This document shows, in pieces, positions 5,203 to 6,173 of a DNA stretch of 6,173 nt. Origin of the DNA: an uncultured Actinomyces sp. (lineage in GTDB: Bacteria > Actinomycetota > Actinomycetes > Actinomycetales > Actinomycetaceae); contig CAJZFF010000115.1 of NCBI GenBank assembly GCA_915069725.1, positions 1 to 6,173 on the forward strand, in the 5' to 3' direction. Each line of letters opens with the position of its first letter. Position 1 is the first letter of the stretch. A program made the translations under genes and the position numbers. Below the pieces are notes generated by a model. That model made no database searches. It had not been told where the DNA came from and worked only from the letters and a program-made list of their open reading frames with translations.

Positions 5203-6173
5203 TCAGTAGCCGATGGCCGCCTCGGGCTGGGCCGTCTCGCGTACTCTGGTGGGGTGCAGGCCCCCCTCATCGGGATCGATCGCCTCGGCGTGGATGCGCG
5301 CGGAGAAGATCCTGTATCCCCAGATCGTGTAGATGAGCACCACGGGCACGAACAGGACTGCGATGACGGTCATGATGAGCAGTGTCGTGTCGGCGCTGGC
5401 GGCTTGACTGATCGTCAGCGAGTAGGCGTCGTCTACGCGGGAGCGCATGACGTTGGGCGCCGTGGTCGAGAAGATGAAGACGACGGCGAGGGCGATGCCG
5501 GCGAAGTGCAGTGCGAAGGCTCGGCCCTCGCGGCCCTGACGGGTCAGGACCAGTGACCCGATGAGGGCCAGTGCCGCCAGGATGAGGGGGATCCAGGCCA
5601 ATGCGTTGAGCGAGTGGGCCAGCTGAGCCCACAGCATCCACGCCGAGCACACGAGTGTCGAGATCATCGAAGAGCCCCGGGCGAGGCGGAGGGCCCGCCG
5701 TGAGAGCTCGCCGCCGGTCTTGAGGGCGGTGAACAGCGCGCCGTGGGTGATGAACAGCAGGCAGACGGCCGCGCCGCCCAGCAGCGTGAAAGGGGTGAGC
5801 ATGCCGGCCAATCCTCCGGTGATCTGGTGCGAGGCGCCGTCGATGAGGGTCTCGGCCGGCACCTCCCCGGCCGGCACGGGGGCGCCGGAGGCCGTGTCGA
5901 TCACCTCGATCCTCATGCCCTGGACCAGATTGGCGAAGGCCGCGCCCCACAGGATCGAGGGGATCCAGGCGCTGATCGTGTGCGCCCAGTCCCAGCGGTC
6001 GTGCCAGACCTGGTCGTTGATCTTCTCGCGCCACTCAATGGCGCACACGCGCACGATGAGGCACAGCAGGATGATGAACAGGACGATGTAGGCCCCCGAG
6101 AACAGGGTGGAGTACCACTCGGGGAAGGCCGCGAAGGTGGCTCCGCCGGCGGGGAGCCGCCCCACCTCGTTGC
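5203..6173 (-). CDS. cydB: Cytochrome bd ubiquinol/menaquinol oxidase subunit II, 5' end outside window
   Basis: This is the C-terminal ~322 residues of CydB, which with CydA forms the high-affinity bd-type terminal oxidase of the cytoplasmic membrane (quinol oxidation coupled to O2 reduction). The frame is open to the right edge, so the start, roughly 50-60 codons upstream by comparison with the family, is missing; the GTG at 6165 is internal. Diagnostic CydB stretches are AGGATFAAFPEWYSTLFSG near fragment residues 8-26, a following IVRVCAIEWR stretch, WIPSILWGAAFANLVQG near 69-85, LLFITHGALF near 138-147, and FSTTAPNVM with a final FVPVVLIYTIWGYRIF helix near 274-289. About seven hydrophobic segments can be seen, with an external loop near 88-118. 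At the very edge the normally conserved NEVWLL reads NEVGRLP, possibly a sequence or assembly error. The short polar tail ends PEAAIGY. cydA is expected immediately upstream, outside the window. Confidence 0.95.
   Translation of the reverse strand, partial: NEVGRLPAGGATFAAFPEWYSTLFSGAYIVLFIILLCLIVRVCAIEWREKINDQVWHDRWDWAHTISAWIPSILWGAAFANLVQGMRIEVIDTASGAPVPAGEVPAETLIDGASHQITGGLAGMLTPFTLLGGAAVCLLFITHGALFTALKTGGELSRRALRLARGSSMISTLVCSAWMLWAQLAHSLNALAWIPLILAALALIGSLVLTRQGREGRAFALHFAGIALAVVFIFSTTAPNVMRSRVDDAYSLTISQAASADTTLLIMTVIAVLFVPVVLIYTIWGYRIFSARIHAEAIDPDEGGLHPTRVRETAQPEAAIGY

Noticed and set aside
6163..6165. GTG at 6165 as the start of cydB
   Set aside because: The upstream Asn-Glu codons belong to the conserved CydB sequence and the frame is open to the window edge, so this is an internal valine codon.

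Overview
The window looks like part of a high-GC actinobacterial chromosome, most likely Actinomyces or a close relative. This is judged from strong G/C at third codon positions, a GTG start, GTGA stop/start overlaps and the character of the proteins; no rRNA or other marker is present to fix the genus. All genes I can support lie on the minus strand and read from right to left. The many long plus-strand open frames are antisense shadows typical of GC-rich DNA.

Layout in order of transcription: (1) 6173-5203, the C-terminal ~322 residues of CydB, subunit II of the cytochrome bd quinol oxidase; its start and presumably cydA lie beyond the right edge. (2) 5202-5035, a 168-bp gap with a possible stem-loop just after the cydB stop, a perfect 9-bp tandem repeat, a possible 17-codon leader ORF and possible promoter elements. 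(3) 5034-3268, cydD, a complete ABC exporter half-transporter. (4) 3271-1358, cydC, its partner, starting with GTG inside the cydD stop codon (GTGA overlap) behind a strong Shine-Dalgarno sequence. (5) 1343-1, a tandem-GAF sensor histidine kinase of the DevS/DosS type, starting 14 bp after cydC. It runs off the left edge about three residues before the expected phospho-accepting histidine.

The genes make a coherent unit. CydAB is the high-affinity, low-oxygen terminal oxidase. CydDC is the heterodimeric ABC transporter needed to mature it. The kinase directly downstream is well placed to sense a redox, gas or small-molecule cue and tune this branch of respiration, probably with a response regulator encoded just outside the window. 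The cydABDC part is well known. The less ordinary points are the linked GAF kinase, which lacks an obvious DevS-type heme-ligating histidine; the arrangement at the cydD start; a Gln-to-Glu change at the Q-loop of CydC; and a disrupted, normally conserved NE(V/T)WL motif in CydB at the very edge of the window, which may be a sequence error. I saw no mobile element, CRISPR array, tRNA or rRNA.
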